Below, in pieces: positions 52,424 to 61,809 of a stretch of DNA of 64,000 nt. Each line of letters starts with the position of its first letter. The stretch's first letter is position 1. A program made the translations under genes and the position numbers. The notes under the pieces were generated by a model, which saw only the letters and a list, made by a program, of their open reading frames with translations, was not told where the DNA came from and searched no databases. This DNA is from Sphingomonas sp. PAMC 26605 (lineage in GTDB: Bacteria; Pseudomonadota; Alphaproteobacteria; Sphingomonadales; Sphingomonadaceae): NCBI RefSeq assembly GCF_000241485.1, contig NZ_JH584241.1, positions 2,093,502 through 2,157,501 on the forward strand. Direction: 5' to 3'.

Positions 52424-53422
52424 TCAATGCTTGAACGCGTCGGAGATCGAACAGGCCGCCGGGCCGAGAATGACGACAAACAGCGTCGGCAGGATGAACA
52501 GGATCAGCGGGATCGTCATGATCGCGGGGAGCCGCGCGGCCTTTTCCTCGGCGCGCATCATGCGTTCGTTGCGGAATTCGCCCGACAGTACGCGCAAAGC
52601 GCTCGCGAGCGGTGTGCCGTATTTCTCGGTCTGAATCATCGTCGTGACGACGCCCTTGACCGCGTCGAGCTTGACCCGCTGCGCGAGGTTCTCGAACGCC
52701 TGGCGGCGCTCCGACAGGAAGCCGAGCTCGATCGCGGTGAGCGTGAACTCGTCGCCCAGCTCGGGATAGGCGCGGCCGAGCTCGCGTGCCACGCGGCCGA
52801 ACGCCGCATCGACAGTCAGTCCCGCTTCGGCACAGATGACGAGCAGATCGAGCGCGTCGGGCAGCCCCTTCTGGATCGCGAGCGAACGCTTCGCGATGAT
52901 GTTGTTGAGATAGAGGTCGGGCGCCTTGTACGACAGCACGAAGTTCGCCGCGACCAGGCCGTACGCCTTCCACGGCGTCCAGTCGGCGAACATCGTCGTG
53001 CCGTAGACGACATAGACGCCGAACACGCCCCAGGTCAGCGGCAGCATCAGTCGCCCGAAGATGACCGCGACGGCATATTCCTTCGAGCGGATCCCGGCTT
53101 GCATCAGCTTGACCTGCGCCGCCTTGACCTGGCTGTCCTGCAGCACCTTGAGGTTCGACAGCAGCGCCTTGATCCGGTCGGTCGTCTCGTTCTTGGTGAC
53201 GAGCTTGGCGCGACGCTTGGTCGAGGCGGTGATGCCCGCCTTCAATTGCTCGCGCCGATCGTTGAGCGCCTTGACGCGCTTGGTCATCGGGTCGCGCGCG
53301 GTGGTCGCGGCATAGATCGCGAGCAGCACCATGAAGGCGGCGACCCCGGCGAGCAGCGTCGCGACGGTGTAGACGTTGACGCCAAGGATGACGGGGCCGG
53401 CGGGGTGATCGATCGGGGTCAT
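52424..53422 (-). CDS. tadC: Tad pilus assembly inner-membrane protein TadC
   Basis: A 332-residue type II secretion F-domain protein, a platform component of the Tad pilus. N-terminal helix (VATLLAGVAAFMVLLAIYAA), membrane pair near residues 120-160, the F-domain with GLPDALDLLVICAEAGLTVDAAF and ELGDEFTLTAIELGFL, and a C-terminal helix pair. The adjacent tadB is upstream with a 4-base gap. Confidence 0.92.
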   Translation of the reverse strand: MTPIDHPAGPVILGVNVYTVATLLAGVAAFMVLLAIYAATTARDPMTKRVKALNDRREQLKAGITASTKRRAKLVTKNETTDRIKALLSNLKVLQDSQVKAAQVKLMQAGIRSKEYAVAVIFGRLMLPLTWGVFGVYVVYGTTMFADWTPWKAYGLVAANFVLSYKAPDLYLNNIIAKRSLAIQKGLPDALDLLVICAEAGLTVDAAFGRVARELGRAYPELGDEFTLTAIELGFLSERRQAFENLAQRVKLDAVKGVVTTMIQTEKYGTPLASALRVLSGEFRNERMMRAEEKAARLPAIMTIPLILFILPTLFVVILGPAACSISDAFKH

Positions 53423-53426
53423 CGCA

Positions 53427-54401
53427 TCAGATCTCGAAATTGACCATGCGGCTCATGATGAACGCGCCGATCCCCATCCAGATCAGCCCGCCGCCGCCCG
53501 CGACCATCAGCCGCTGATCGATGAAGAAGTTCTGCATGTAGCTGCCGTTGATCATCCAGATCATCCCGAACACGATGAACGGCAGCGACCCGACGATATA
53601 CGCCGAGGCCTTGGATTCGGACGACATCGCCTTGATCTTGAGCTTCATCTGGCCGCGCATGCGCAGCACGTTGGCGAGGTTGGCGAGCGTTTCGGCAAGG
53701 TTGCCGCCGGTCTCGCGCTGGATCGCGATGGTGATGACGAAGAACTGGAATTCGGGCGTGCCGAGCCGGTCGGCGGTTTCCTGAAGGGCTGCGTCCATCG
53801 TCCGGCCGATCTTCATCTTGTCGGTGATGTTCTTGAACTCGACGCCGACCGGGCCGTCGACCTCGGCGCCGACGACGGCGATCGTCTCGGTGATCGGGAG
53901 CCCTGAGCGCAGGCCGCGCACGAGCAGTTCGATCGCGTCGGGAAACTTGGCGGTGAACTTGGCGATGCGGCGCTTGATGAAGAAGCCGACCGCCATGTGC
54001 GGGATGCCCGCCCCGACGACCACGCCGAGCAACAGGCCGAGCAGTACCGGTAAGCCGAGGAACGACAGCACGAGCGTCACGCCGAGCGCGATGCCGAGCG
54101 TCGCGAGCCCGTATTGCCCGACCGTCCAGCTCTTGCCGGTCATCGCCAGCCGCTTCTTGAGCAGCGCCGGGTTCGGCAGAAAGCGCGCCGCGGCGACATC
54201 CATCCGGGTGTTCTGCATCGTCGCGATGCGCCTCAGCTGGGCATCGGACAGCGTGTTCGCCGACTCGCTGTGGCGCGCGCGCAAGGCGGCCACGCGGCGC
54301 GTGCGGGCGCGTTCGGGCGAGGGGCCGGCAAGGGCGAACGCGACCAGCAGCAGCATGATCAGCGCGCCGCCCCCCAGCGACAGAATGGGCATCAGGTCCA
54401 T
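53427..54401 (-). CDS. tadB: Tad pilus assembly inner-membrane protein TadB
   Basis: A 324-residue F-domain platform protein, partner of TadC. N-terminal helix (MPILSLGGGALIMLLLVAFALA), the domain block FPDAIELLVRGLRSGLPITETI and the conserved ETGGNLAETLANLANVLR, and C-terminal helices. In most Tad clusters the ATPase gene cpaF/tadA lies immediately upstream of tadB; here only 74 bases separate tadB from cpaE. Confidence 0.93.
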   Translation of the reverse strand: MDLMPILSLGGGALIMLLLVAFALAGPSPERARTRRVAALRARHSESANTLSDAQLRRIATMQNTRMDVAAARFLPNPALLKKRLAMTGKSWTVGQYGLATLGIALGVTLVLSFLGLPVLLGLLLGVVVGAGIPHMAVGFFIKRRIAKFTAKFPDAIELLVRGLRSGLPITETIAVVGAEVDGPVGVEFKNITDKMKIGRTMDAALQETADRLGTPEFQFFVITIAIQRETGGNLAETLANLANVLRMRGQMKLKIKAMSSESKASAYIVGSLPFIVFGMIWMINGSYMQNFFIDQRLMVAGGGGLIWMGIGAFIMSRMVNFEI

Positions 54402-54475
54402 GAGCCTATCAAGCGCTCCGCTTCGTTACGACGGCGTTTACGGCGCCGAAAAAACCGTTTGTTCGCGCAGGACCG

Positions 54476-55762
54476 TCAGCCCTTCTTCTTGCGCGAAACC
54501 ATCGCCTTGAAATCGAATTTGCCGACCAGCGACGGTCCTTTCGCGCCGGCCTTCTTCTTGCCCACGCTGTCGATCGGCTCGGCCGAATCACCGACTGCCA
54601 TCAAATTGGTGGCGAGATCGATGATCGGCAGGATCGTCTTCGAGCTCTTGCCGGCTTCGGCGAAAGGCTTGCCGAGCTTGGCCGATTGCGCCGCGAGCTT
54701 CTGGTCGAACACGACGCTGAAATCGATCTTGCGCTCGATCGAGCCCTCGAAGTCCTTGCGGCTGATCTCGAGCTGCGCGGCGGGCTGGACGCGGTTGGCG
54801 ACGACCGCGACCTGCGTCTGCGGCGCGTTCGACTTCATCCACGAGAGCAATCGAATCGTGTCGCGTGCGGCGGCGAGCGTCAGCTCGGTGACGATCACCG
54901 CCACCTGGATGTCCGCGATCAGGTGCGGATGCTGGACCAGCATGCCGCGCGGCAGATCGACCACGGTGCATTCGAACGCCGCGCGCATCTCTTCCTGAAG
55001 CTGGTAGAAGGCCGATCCGTCGGTCATCAGCGGCGAATTGATCGGCGCCTCGGCCGACAGCACCGACAGCCGCTCGCTCGATTTGACCATCGCGCGCTCG
55101 ATGAACAGCCCGTCGATCCGGCTCGGGTTCTCGATCGCGTCGGTCAGGCCACGCCCCGGCTCGAGATCGAGCGACAGCGCGCCCGTGCCGAAATGCACGT
55201 CGAGATCGAGCAGGGCGGTGGTACGCGCGCCCTTTTCGCTCAGCACCCAGGCGACCGAGGTGGCGAGGCTCGACGCGCCGACCCCACCGCGTGCGCCGAT
55301 GAAGGCGGTCGAGATGTGCGGCCGCTCGGTCGATGCCTCGACCGCCTTGGGCGCGTTGAGGATCGCCTGCGCGTTGGTGAAGGCCTCGCGCAGCATGTCG
55401 GGGTTGAGCGGCTTGAGCAGGTAATCCTGGATGCCGCTGACCACGAGGTCGCGGTACAGCCGGACGTCGTTGACCTGGCCCGCCGCGATCACGACCGTGC
55501 CCGGCTCGCACACTTCGGCGAGCGCGTTGATGTCGTTGAGCGGATCGCCGCTTTCCGACAGATCGACGAACAGGATCTGCGGCGAGGCCGAGACCGACAG
55601 CGACTGGACGGCGTTGCGCAGGCCCCCCTTGTTCACCTTTTCGGGCGCCCAGCCCATTTCGAGCGCGATCGGGCGCAGCGTCTCCGCCGTGGTCTCGTCG
55701 CAGACATAGGCCGAAAAGGGTTCGCGAAGGCCGGTTCGGCCTGGAGAAAACGGTGCGTTCAT
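54476..55762 (-). CDS. cpaE: Tad pilus localisation ATPase CpaE/TadZ
   Basis: A 428-residue MinD/ParA-like protein positioning the Tad machine. An N-terminal receiver-like domain (about 20-140: VCDETTAETLRPIALEMGW, DYLLKPLNPDM) precedes an atypical P-loop (GARGGVGASSLATSVAW) that lacks the usual second Lys, as is common in TadZ, then LLDLDVHFGTGALSLDLEP. It overlaps cpaD's stop by one base. Its stop is 74 bases from the tadB start with no room for cpaF. Confidence 0.93.
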   Translation of the reverse strand: MNAPFSPGRTGLREPFSAYVCDETTAETLRPIALEMGWAPEKVNKGGLRNAVQSLSVSASPQILFVDLSESGDPLNDINALAEVCEPGTVVIAAGQVNDVRLYRDLVVSGIQDYLLKPLNPDMLREAFTNAQAILNAPKAVEASTERPHISTAFIGARGGVGASSLATSVAWVLSEKGARTTALLDLDVHFGTGALSLDLEPGRGLTDAIENPSRIDGLFIERAMVKSSERLSVLSAEAPINSPLMTDGSAFYQLQEEMRAAFECTVVDLPRGMLVQHPHLIADIQVAVIVTELTLAAARDTIRLLSWMKSNAPQTQVAVVANRVQPAAQLEISRKDFEGSIERKIDFSVVFDQKLAAQSAKLGKPFAEAGKSSKTILPIIDLATNLMAVGDSAEPIDSVGKKKAGAKGPSLVGKFDFKAMVSRKKKG

Positions 55763-56403
55763 TATTTGCCCCCGGCGCTTTCGGTCTTGATGGCGGACCC
55801 GCCCGATCCGCTCGGCGCGGCCCGGCGGAAGCTGTCGATCGCCTTGGCCGAGGCAAGCTGATCGACGACGCCCGACCCGGCCTGACCAAGCACGAGGTCC
55901 GCCGGATTGGCGATCATCGCAGCGAGCGTCGCGTTGCTCGAGCAGCCATAGTTGGACGAGGTGTTGGACTCGAAATCGGTCGAGCTGTTGCGGCTGTAAT
56001 CGGGGCATCCGGGGACGCGCGCCTTCATGCGGGTGACGACGACCCGGATCGTGCCCGCAGCGATCGGCGCGTTGGTCACCGGCGCGTCGTCGGAGACGAG
56101 CAGCCCGTAATGCGCAACCTGGCGCGCGACGGCATCATGGACCCCGGCGCCATACGGATTGGGATCATCGATCGCGACACGATCGCCATAGCCGAGCCGC
56201 AGCGACGTCATCCAGCCGGCAAGGCGTTGTTCCTCGCCCGGCGCGAGGTCGCCGCCGCTGGTCGCGACGTCGAGCGCGTAATCGGTCCGACTGACGACCG
56301 GTTGGTGGACCGATTCGAGCCCGCGATTCTGCGTTCCCGCGCACGCCGGGGCGAGCAGGACGGGGGCGAGGGCGGTTGCGATGCGGAGCGTGCGCTTGAA
56401 CAT
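55762..56403 (-). CDS. cpaD: Tad pilus lipoprotein CpaD
   Basis: A 213-residue lipoprotein with signal LLAPACAGTQN (Cys near 22) and the CpaD domain (DYALDVATSGGDLAPGEEQRLAGW, YGLLVSDDAPV, the paired Cys in VPGCPDYS and NYGCSSNATLAAMIANP). It is thought to help place the secretin. It lies 20 bases after cpaC and overlaps cpaE. Confidence 0.93.
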   Translation of the reverse strand: MFKRTLRIATALAPVLLAPACAGTQNRGLESVHQPVVSRTDYALDVATSGGDLAPGEEQRLAGWMTSLRLGYGDRVAIDDPNPYGAGVHDAVARQVAHYGLLVSDDAPVTNAPIAAGTIRVVVTRMKARVPGCPDYSRNSSTDFESNTSSNYGCSSNATLAAMIANPADLVLGQAGSGVVDQLASAKAIDSFRRAAPSGSGGSAIKTESAGGK

Positions 56404-56423
56404 GATGGATGTTCCTCTGGCGT

Positions 56424-58121
56424 TTAATTGCTGAAGCCGGGGGCCGCGGTGGCGCCCTTCTTGGGCGCGCGGGCGGGCGGAAGCGGCGCGGGGATCGGAT
56501 CGTTGCGCGTCCGGTCGCCCGGCGTCGGCGGCGCGCGACCGGGTGCGACCGGCAGGCCGCTATCGAACCCCTGCGGCAGCGCCTCGACCGGCGCCATCGT
56601 CGGCTTGGGGCGTTCGCCGCCAGTGGTGCCGCCGCCGAGCTGGCCCATGATGACGCGACCGAGATCGGTCGGCGCCTTGTAGCCATCGGTCGGCAGGACG
56701 ATGTCGGCCGCGTTGACCGGCTTGACCAGATACGGCGTGATGACGATCACGAGTTCGGTTTCGTTGCGCTGAAAGGCGTTCGAGCGGAACAGCGCGCCGA
56801 CGACCGGCACGTCGCCGAGCGCCGGCGCCTTGTCGATCGAGTTGTTGTGGTTGTTCGACAACAGCCCTGCGATCATCATGCTCTGGCCCGAGCCGAGCTC
56901 GACCGTCGTCTCGGCGCGCCGCGTGGTCAGCGCCGGAATGCTGATGCCCTGCAGCGTCACCGAGCCTTGCGACGACAGCTGCGATACTTCTGGGCGGACG
57001 TGGAGCGAGATGCGCCCGTCGGCGAGCACCGTCGGCGTATAGGACAGGCTCACGCCATATTGCTTATATTCGACCGAAACCGCGCCCAGCCCTTGCGAGA
57101 TCGGGATCGGGAATTCGCCGCCGGCGAGGAACGAGCCGGTCTCACCCGAAATGACGGTGATGTTGGGGTTGGCGAGGGTCGAGACCTGGCCGTCGCGCTC
57201 GCCCAGATCGAGCGACGCCAGCAGGTCCATGCCGAATGCGTGGCCGGCAAGGCCGAGCGCGGTGCCCATGCCCGTCGTTCCGGGGAAGCCGTATTGTGTC
57301 GCGCCGGGCGCGAGCCCGCTGGAATTGATGCTCCCGGGAAGCTGGCCCGGCGTGACGGGCACCGTGGTGATCGTCCCCGTGCGCCCCTGAGCGATGTTGA
57401 ACAGCGCGCCGCTGCCGATCTGTCGGTTGGCAAGGTTGACGCCGATGTTCTTGACAAAGCTGCGGCTGACCTCGGCGACGCGAACCTGGAGGTTGACTTG
57501 CAGCGGTGTCGCGGCGCGCAGCCGGTTGATGACGCCGATCTTGAGCAGGGCGTCGGGGCCCGGCGCCACGCCGGGGTTGAGCAGGGCAGTGACGAGCCGC
57601 TGCGCCGCGGCGCTGTCTTCGGGGGAGACGACGGTGCCGGTCAACACCGCGATCTGCCCGACCGTGGTGACGCGGATGTCACTGTCGGGCATGGCGAGCT
57701 TCACCATCCGGTCGATCGAGGTCAGATTCTGGCTGACGCGGATGTTCGCCGAGTAGATCACCGCGCCGCTCGCGCTCGTCGCGAAGATCGTCGATTCGCC
57801 GAATTCCTTGCCGAACAGATGGATCTGGTGCGGGTTGCTGACATAGACGTCGGCGACGCTCGAGTTCGAGATCCACACGTCGCTGACGCTGGCGGGGAGG
57901 TTGATGAGCTCGCCCTGGCCGGTCGAGAGCACGACCTCGGTCGTCGGCCGCACGGTGCCGGCGGGCGCCGCGCCGATATGCGTGACGGCATGACTGGCCG
58001 CGCGCGGCGCCTTGCGGACCGGCTTGGCACCCGCGGCCAGCGCCGCCATCGGCGTGCTCGCGATCAGCGCCGTCAGGACCGTCGCCGAGACGGCGCGATG
58101 CAGAAAGCTGTGGTTGCGCAT
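56424..58121 (-). CDS. cpaC: Tad pilus secretin CpaC/RcpA
   Basis: A 565-residue outer-membrane secretin. Signal peptide to about residue 30 (AALAAG). An N-terminal pilus-binding domain (LSTGQGELINLPASVSDVWI), a BON-like segment (VTTVGQIAVLTGTVVSPEDS) and the secretin core with VEYKQYGVSLSYTPTVL, the VELGSGQSMMIAGLLSNN loop and a Pro-rich C-terminus. It is the outer-membrane channel of the pilus. One-base overlap with cpaB. Confidence 0.95.
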   Translation of the reverse strand: MRNHSFLHRAVSATVLTALIASTPMAALAAGAKPVRKAPRAASHAVTHIGAAPAGTVRPTTEVVLSTGQGELINLPASVSDVWISNSSVADVYVSNPHQIHLFGKEFGESTIFATSASGAVIYSANIRVSQNLTSIDRMVKLAMPDSDIRVTTVGQIAVLTGTVVSPEDSAAAQRLVTALLNPGVAPGPDALLKIGVINRLRAATPLQVNLQVRVAEVSRSFVKNIGVNLANRQIGSGALFNIAQGRTGTITTVPVTPGQLPGSINSSGLAPGATQYGFPGTTGMGTALGLAGHAFGMDLLASLDLGERDGQVSTLANPNITVISGETGSFLAGGEFPIPISQGLGAVSVEYKQYGVSLSYTPTVLADGRISLHVRPEVSQLSSQGSVTLQGISIPALTTRRAETTVELGSGQSMMIAGLLSNNHNNSIDKAPALGDVPVVGALFRSNAFQRNETELVIVITPYLVKPVNAADIVLPTDGYKAPTDLGRVIMGQLGGGTTGGERPKPTMAPVEALPQGFDSGLPVAPGRAPPTPGDRTRNDPIPAPLPPARAPKKGATAAPGFSN

Positions 58122-59152
58122 TACTTCTTCCCTTCGACGGCGACGTCGGTCACCGCATTTCCGCGAACGATGTGGACCATCGGCCCAATGCGTAGCGCGC
58201 CCCCACCGGGGAAACCGCTGCTCGGTGCAGGCGCTGCCGCACCGCCTGCCGGGGCGACCTCGGCCGCCTTGCCGGGCACCGTGCTGCGCTGGAAGCGCGA
58301 GACGTCGGCGCCGGTCGCCAGCGTGCCGTTGCCAGCCGAGGGCGAGCTCGCGATCCGCGTCAGCATCGCCTTTTCGGCCTTGGGATCCTCGGGCATCTTG
58401 ACGTTGCCGCTGGCGATCGCCTGTTCGAGATCGCTATTGTTGTCGGCGATCGAGCGCAGCGACAAAGAGAGCGAGCCGAGCGTCTGCGCGACCGCGATCT
58501 GCTCGGCGATCTTGGGAGTCGCTTCGATCGTCACGTTGGAGAAGGTGCGGACGACTGCCTTGCCATCCTCGCCGACGCCATTGTCGGTGCGCTGGTCGGT
58601 GGCGAGCACGCGCAGGTTGCGCATGATCGTTTCGGCCGCCTTGAGCGGGGGGCCGTCGCCGCCGCCGGCAACCGTCTGCGTCAGGATCAGGTCGATCCGG
58701 TCGCCCGGGAAGACGAAGCCCGCGACGCTCGTCTGCGTCTGGACGGGAACCGTGACCGCGCGCATGCCCGGCCCGAGCGCCGCCGCGAGGAAGCCGCGGT
58801 CGCCCGGCTTGACCAGCGCGCCTTGCGTGAGCGGCTGTCCGGCGGTGATCGCGTTGCGCACCACGGTGCCGATCAGCGTGCGCTGGTCGAAGCCGCCCTT
58901 CTTGATGAAATAGGCGTTCTCGACGAGCTCCTTCGGCCAGGGCTGATACTTTAGCGCGGTCGCATCGAGGATCGTGCCGACCGGCAGCGCCTTGGTCGCG
59001 ACGAGCACTTCGGGCCCGTCGATCACCGGCGCGGCGACCACGGCACTGGCCTGTGGCGCCGAACTGCCGAGGATCAGCGACCGCGCCATGAACGCGGTGA
59101 TCGCAGCGACGATCAGCGCTCCCACCAGCAATAGGACCTTGCGACTATCCAT
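58121..59152 (-). CDS. cpaB: Tad pilus assembly protein CpaB/RcpC
   Basis: A 343-residue protein with a single N-terminal membrane helix (KVLLLVGALIVAAITAFMA) and an SAF domain (VLVATKALPVGTILDATALKY, AITAGQPLTQGALVKPGDRGF). It is a periplasmic partner of the secretin. The C-terminus is Pro/Gly/Ala-rich. It starts 35 bases after cpaA. Confidence 0.93.
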   Translation of the reverse strand: MDSRKVLLLVGALIVAAITAFMARSLILGSSAPQASAVVAAPVIDGPEVLVATKALPVGTILDATALKYQPWPKELVENAYFIKKGGFDQRTLIGTVVRNAITAGQPLTQGALVKPGDRGFLAAALGPGMRAVTVPVQTQTSVAGFVFPGDRIDLILTQTVAGGGDGPPLKAAETIMRNLRVLATDQRTDNGVGEDGKAVVRTFSNVTIEATPKIAEQIAVAQTLGSLSLSLRSIADNNSDLEQAIASGNVKMPEDPKAEKAMLTRIASSPSAGNGTLATGADVSRFQRSTVPGKAAEVAPAGGAAAPAPSSGFPGGGALRIGPMVHIVRGNAVTDVAVEGKK

Positions 59153-59187
59153 TTCGAACCTTTCGAACGTGGGCGGTTGAGCCCGCG

Positions 59188-59670
59188 TTAAGCAATCACA
59201 CCGAAGTGGTTAAAAACCGGTTCACGAAGCGCGAACAGGGCGGCGAGTGCGATCGCGACGCCGTAGGGAATCTCGATTTGCGTGGTGCGTCGCCGCAGCC
59301 GATGCTCGATCAACAGCGCGACCGTCAGCGCACCGCCGACCAGCGACATCACGATCAGCATCCACACCAGCGGCGCGAGCGGCAGCCACAAAGCGAGCGC
59401 GCCGATCATCTTGACGTCGCCGCCGCCCATCCAGCCGAACTGAAACGCCGCGACGAACAGCACGAAGACGACCGTGGCCAATCCGAGCTGGGCGGCCATG
59501 TCGGGCCAGACCGCGAGCCCGCACGCCCACCAATACGCCGGTGCGAGCAGCGCTATCGCGGCATTTTTCCAATTGGCGATCTCGCGCGTCCGCGCGTCCT
59601 GGACGCCGGCGGACACCAGCAGCAGTGCCAGCAGGATCAGCAGCACGATCGAAAGAGAGTCCCCACGCAT
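59188..59670 (-). CDS. cpaA: Tad prepilin peptidase CpaA/TadV
   Basis: A 160-residue inner-membrane aspartic peptidase that processes pilins. It has about five or six helices. The two catalytic aspartates are in VQDARTREIANW and the GGGD of WMGGGDVKMIGAL. Length is typical for the short TadV type. First gene of the minus-strand Tad operon; no flp pilin gene is in the window. It is divergent from an alpha/beta-hydrolase with 48 bases between. Confidence 0.93.
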   Translation of the reverse strand: MRGDSLSIVLLILLALLLVSAGVQDARTREIANWKNAAIALLAPAYWWACGLAVWPDMAAQLGLATVVFVLFVAAFQFGWMGGGDVKMIGALALWLPLAPLVWMLIVMSLVGGALTVALLIEHRLRRRTTQIEIPYGVAIALAALFALREPVFNHFGVIA

Positions 59671-59718
59671 GTGGGAAAGCCCTAGACGACAGGCCTTTCA
59701 AAACCGTAACCATGATCC

Positions 59719-60672
59719 ATGGTTTCCCCGCAGCTGTATCGCCGCACGATTCCCGCTGCGGCGCGGATCACACGCTGGACCGCGCCCGACGGCTGGGTGC
59801 TGCGGCGGTTCGACTGGCCGGCAAGCGGGCGACCGCGCGGCCGGATGCTGTTCCAAGGCGGGCGCGGCGATATCTTCGAGAAATATCTCGAAGCGTTCGC
59901 ACACTGGCAGGCGCAGGGCTGGTCGATCACATCGTTCGACTGGCGCGGGCAGGGCGGTTCGGGGCGGCTGTCGCCCAATGCGCATGTCGGCCATGTCGAT
60001 GATTTTCAGCACTATATCGATGATTTCCGCGCCTTCTGGGCGGAATGGCGCGGCGCGGGCGGCGCAGCGCCGCACGTCGCGATCGGGCATTCGATGGGCG
60101 GGCATCTGCTGTTGCGCGCGCTGGTCGAAGGCGCGGCCGAGCCCGATGCCGCGGTGCTGGTCGCGCCGATGCTTGGCCTGCACAGCCCGTTCGGCGCGAC
60201 GCTCGGCGAACGACTGGCTGGCCTGCTGAGCGGCGTCGGCGATGCCGCACGGCCGGCATGGCGCGGCAACGAGAAACCCGCGACGACCGAGACGCGGCAG
60301 GCGCTGCTGACGCACGATCAGGATCGCTACGAGGACGAGATCTTCTGGCAGTCGAGCAAGCCCGAGCTGCTGCTCGGGCCGCCGAGCTGGCGCTGGGTGG
60401 CCGAGGCGTTCCGTTCGACTCGGCGCTTGCGCGACGACCAGCGGCTGAAGACGCTCGCGGTGCCCTTGCTGTTCGTCGTGCCCGAGCACGACAAGCTCGT
60501 CGCGCCCAAGGCGGCCTATGCCGTCGCTGCGCGACTGCCCGATGCCGAGGTCGCGCGCTTTGGTGCCGACGCGGCGCACGAGATCCTGCGCGAGGTCGAT
60601 GCGGTGCGCGCGCGCGCGATCGGGGCGATCGATGCCTTCCTCGCCGCGCGCGCCCCGGGACAAAGCGGATGA
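59719..60672 (+). CDS. Alpha/beta-hydrolase, lysophospholipase/monoglyceride lipase type
   Basis: A 317-residue alpha/beta-hydrolase of the Hydrolase_4 group. Oxyanion region FQGGRGDIFEKY, then FDWRGQGGSGR, nucleophile elbow GHSMGG, an Asp in VPEHDKLV and a His in ADAAHEILRE. Expected to hydrolyse acylglycerols or lysophospholipids. It overlaps the next flavoprotein gene by four bases (ATGA). Confidence 0.86.
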   Translation: MVSPQLYRRTIPAAARITRWTAPDGWVLRRFDWPASGRPRGRMLFQGGRGDIFEKYLEAFAHWQAQGWSITSFDWRGQGGSGRLSPNAHVGHVDDFQHYIDDFRAFWAEWRGAGGAAPHVAIGHSMGGHLLLRALVEGAAEPDAAVLVAPMLGLHSPFGATLGERLAGLLSGVGDAARPAWRGNEKPATTETRQALLTHDQDRYEDEIFWQSSKPELLLGPPSWRWVAEAFRSTRRLRDDQRLKTLAVPLLFVVPEHDKLVAPKAAYAVAARLPDAEVARFGADAAHEILREVDAVRARAIGAIDAFLAARAPGQSG

Positions 60673-61763
60673 CGCGCTACGACATCGCCATTGTCGGCGC
60701 GGGAATCGCCGGCGCCAGTCTCGCCGCCGCGCTCGCGCCGCATGCGTCGGTGGTGCTGCTCGAGGCGGAGGATCTGCCGGGCTATCACGCGACCGGGCGC
60801 TCGGCGGCGTTCTGGTCGGAAACCTATGGCGGGCCCGGAATCCAGCCGCTCACCACCGCTTCGGGGCCGACGCTGCGCGCGGGCGGCTTTCTGCAGGAGC
60901 TCGGCTCGCTGCATATCGGGCGCGCCGGTGATGCGGCGGCGATCGATACGTTTATGGCCGCGTTCGCGGGGAGCGGCGTCGCGCTCGAGCAGGTCGATCC
61001 GCGCGCGCATGTGCCGGGCCTGCGCCCCGAATGGACGCTCGGCGTGCTCGAGGCGAGCAGCACCTATATCGATGTCGCCGCGCTGCACGCCGGCTATCTC
61101 GCGCAGGCCAAGCGTGCGGGCGCGACGCTGCTGCTCGCGGCACCGCTGCAGGACGCGGTCCGCAGCGGCGATCGCTGGGCGCTGACGACCGGGGCGGGGC
61201 GGTGTGCGGCGACGATCCTGGTCGACGCGGCGGGTGCCTGGGCAGACCAGGTTGCACGCGTGGCGGGCGTGACGCCGATCGGCATCACCCCCTATCGGCG
61301 CACCGTCGTGCAACTCGCGACCGATCCGGCAGCGCCCGCGGCTTTGCCGCATGTCGCCGATATCTCGGGCAATTTCTACTTCAAGCCCGAGGCGGGCGGG
61401 CGGCTCTGGCTCAGCCCGCACGACGAAACCGAAGCCGCGCCCGGAGACGCCCAGCCCGAGGAACTCGACGTGGCGATCGCGATCGACCGGTTCGAGCAGG
61501 TGGTTGACTGGAAAATTACGCGGGTCGAGCGGCGCTGGGCAGGGTTGCGCAGCTTCGCGCCCGATCGCTTGCCGGTGTACGGCTTCGCGCCCGAGTCGCC
61601 GGGCTTCTTCTGGTTCGCGGGACAGGGCGGTTTCGGGATCCAGACCGCGCCCGCCGCGGCGGCCGTGGCGGCGGCGCTGCTGCTGGGGCAGACGCCCGAT
61701 CCGAGCGTCGCTGCGATCGACGCCACGCGCTATGCCCCCGATCGTTTCGTCACGATAGCGTAA
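60669..61763 (+). CDS. FAD-dependent D-amino acid dehydrogenase, D-arginine dehydrogenase (DauA)-like
   Basis: A 364-residue DAO-superfamily flavoprotein. FAD-binding GAGIAGASLAAAL opens the protein; PGYHATGRSAAFWSETYG closely follows the Pseudomonas DauA pattern, as do VDAAGAWADQVA, NFYFKPEAGGRLWLSP, WAGLRSFAPDRLPVYG and FFWFAGQGGFGIQT. DauA oxidises D-arginine and other D-amino acids to 2-oxo acids. Substrate here is inferred from resemblance, and other amine substrates are possible. Coupled to the upstream hydrolase. Confidence 0.85.
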   Translation: MTRYDIAIVGAGIAGASLAAALAPHASVVLLEAEDLPGYHATGRSAAFWSETYGGPGIQPLTTASGPTLRAGGFLQELGSLHIGRAGDAAAIDTFMAAFAGSGVALEQVDPRAHVPGLRPEWTLGVLEASSTYIDVAALHAGYLAQAKRAGATLLLAAPLQDAVRSGDRWALTTGAGRCAATILVDAAGAWADQVARVAGVTPIGITPYRRTVVQLATDPAAPAALPHVADISGNFYFKPEAGGRLWLSPHDETEAAPGDAQPEELDVAIAIDRFEQVVDWKITRVERRWAGLRSFAPDRLPVYGFAPESPGFFWFAGQGGFGIQTAPAAAAVAAALLLGQTPDPSVAAIDATRYAPDRFVTIA

Positions 61764-61809
61764 CGACCCGATTCGCGCTATCGTCGGCGCGTATCCCGGG
61801 AGAGCGACG

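Noticed and set aside
54402-54475. Remnant of cpaF between cpaE and tadB
   Set aside because: The 74 bases show no Walker motif or similarity to an ATPase end in any frame.
59153-59230. CtrA box before the Tad operon
   Set aside because: Two TTAA half-sites near 59190-59213 are 18 bases apart rather than seven, and lie at the cpaA 3' end.
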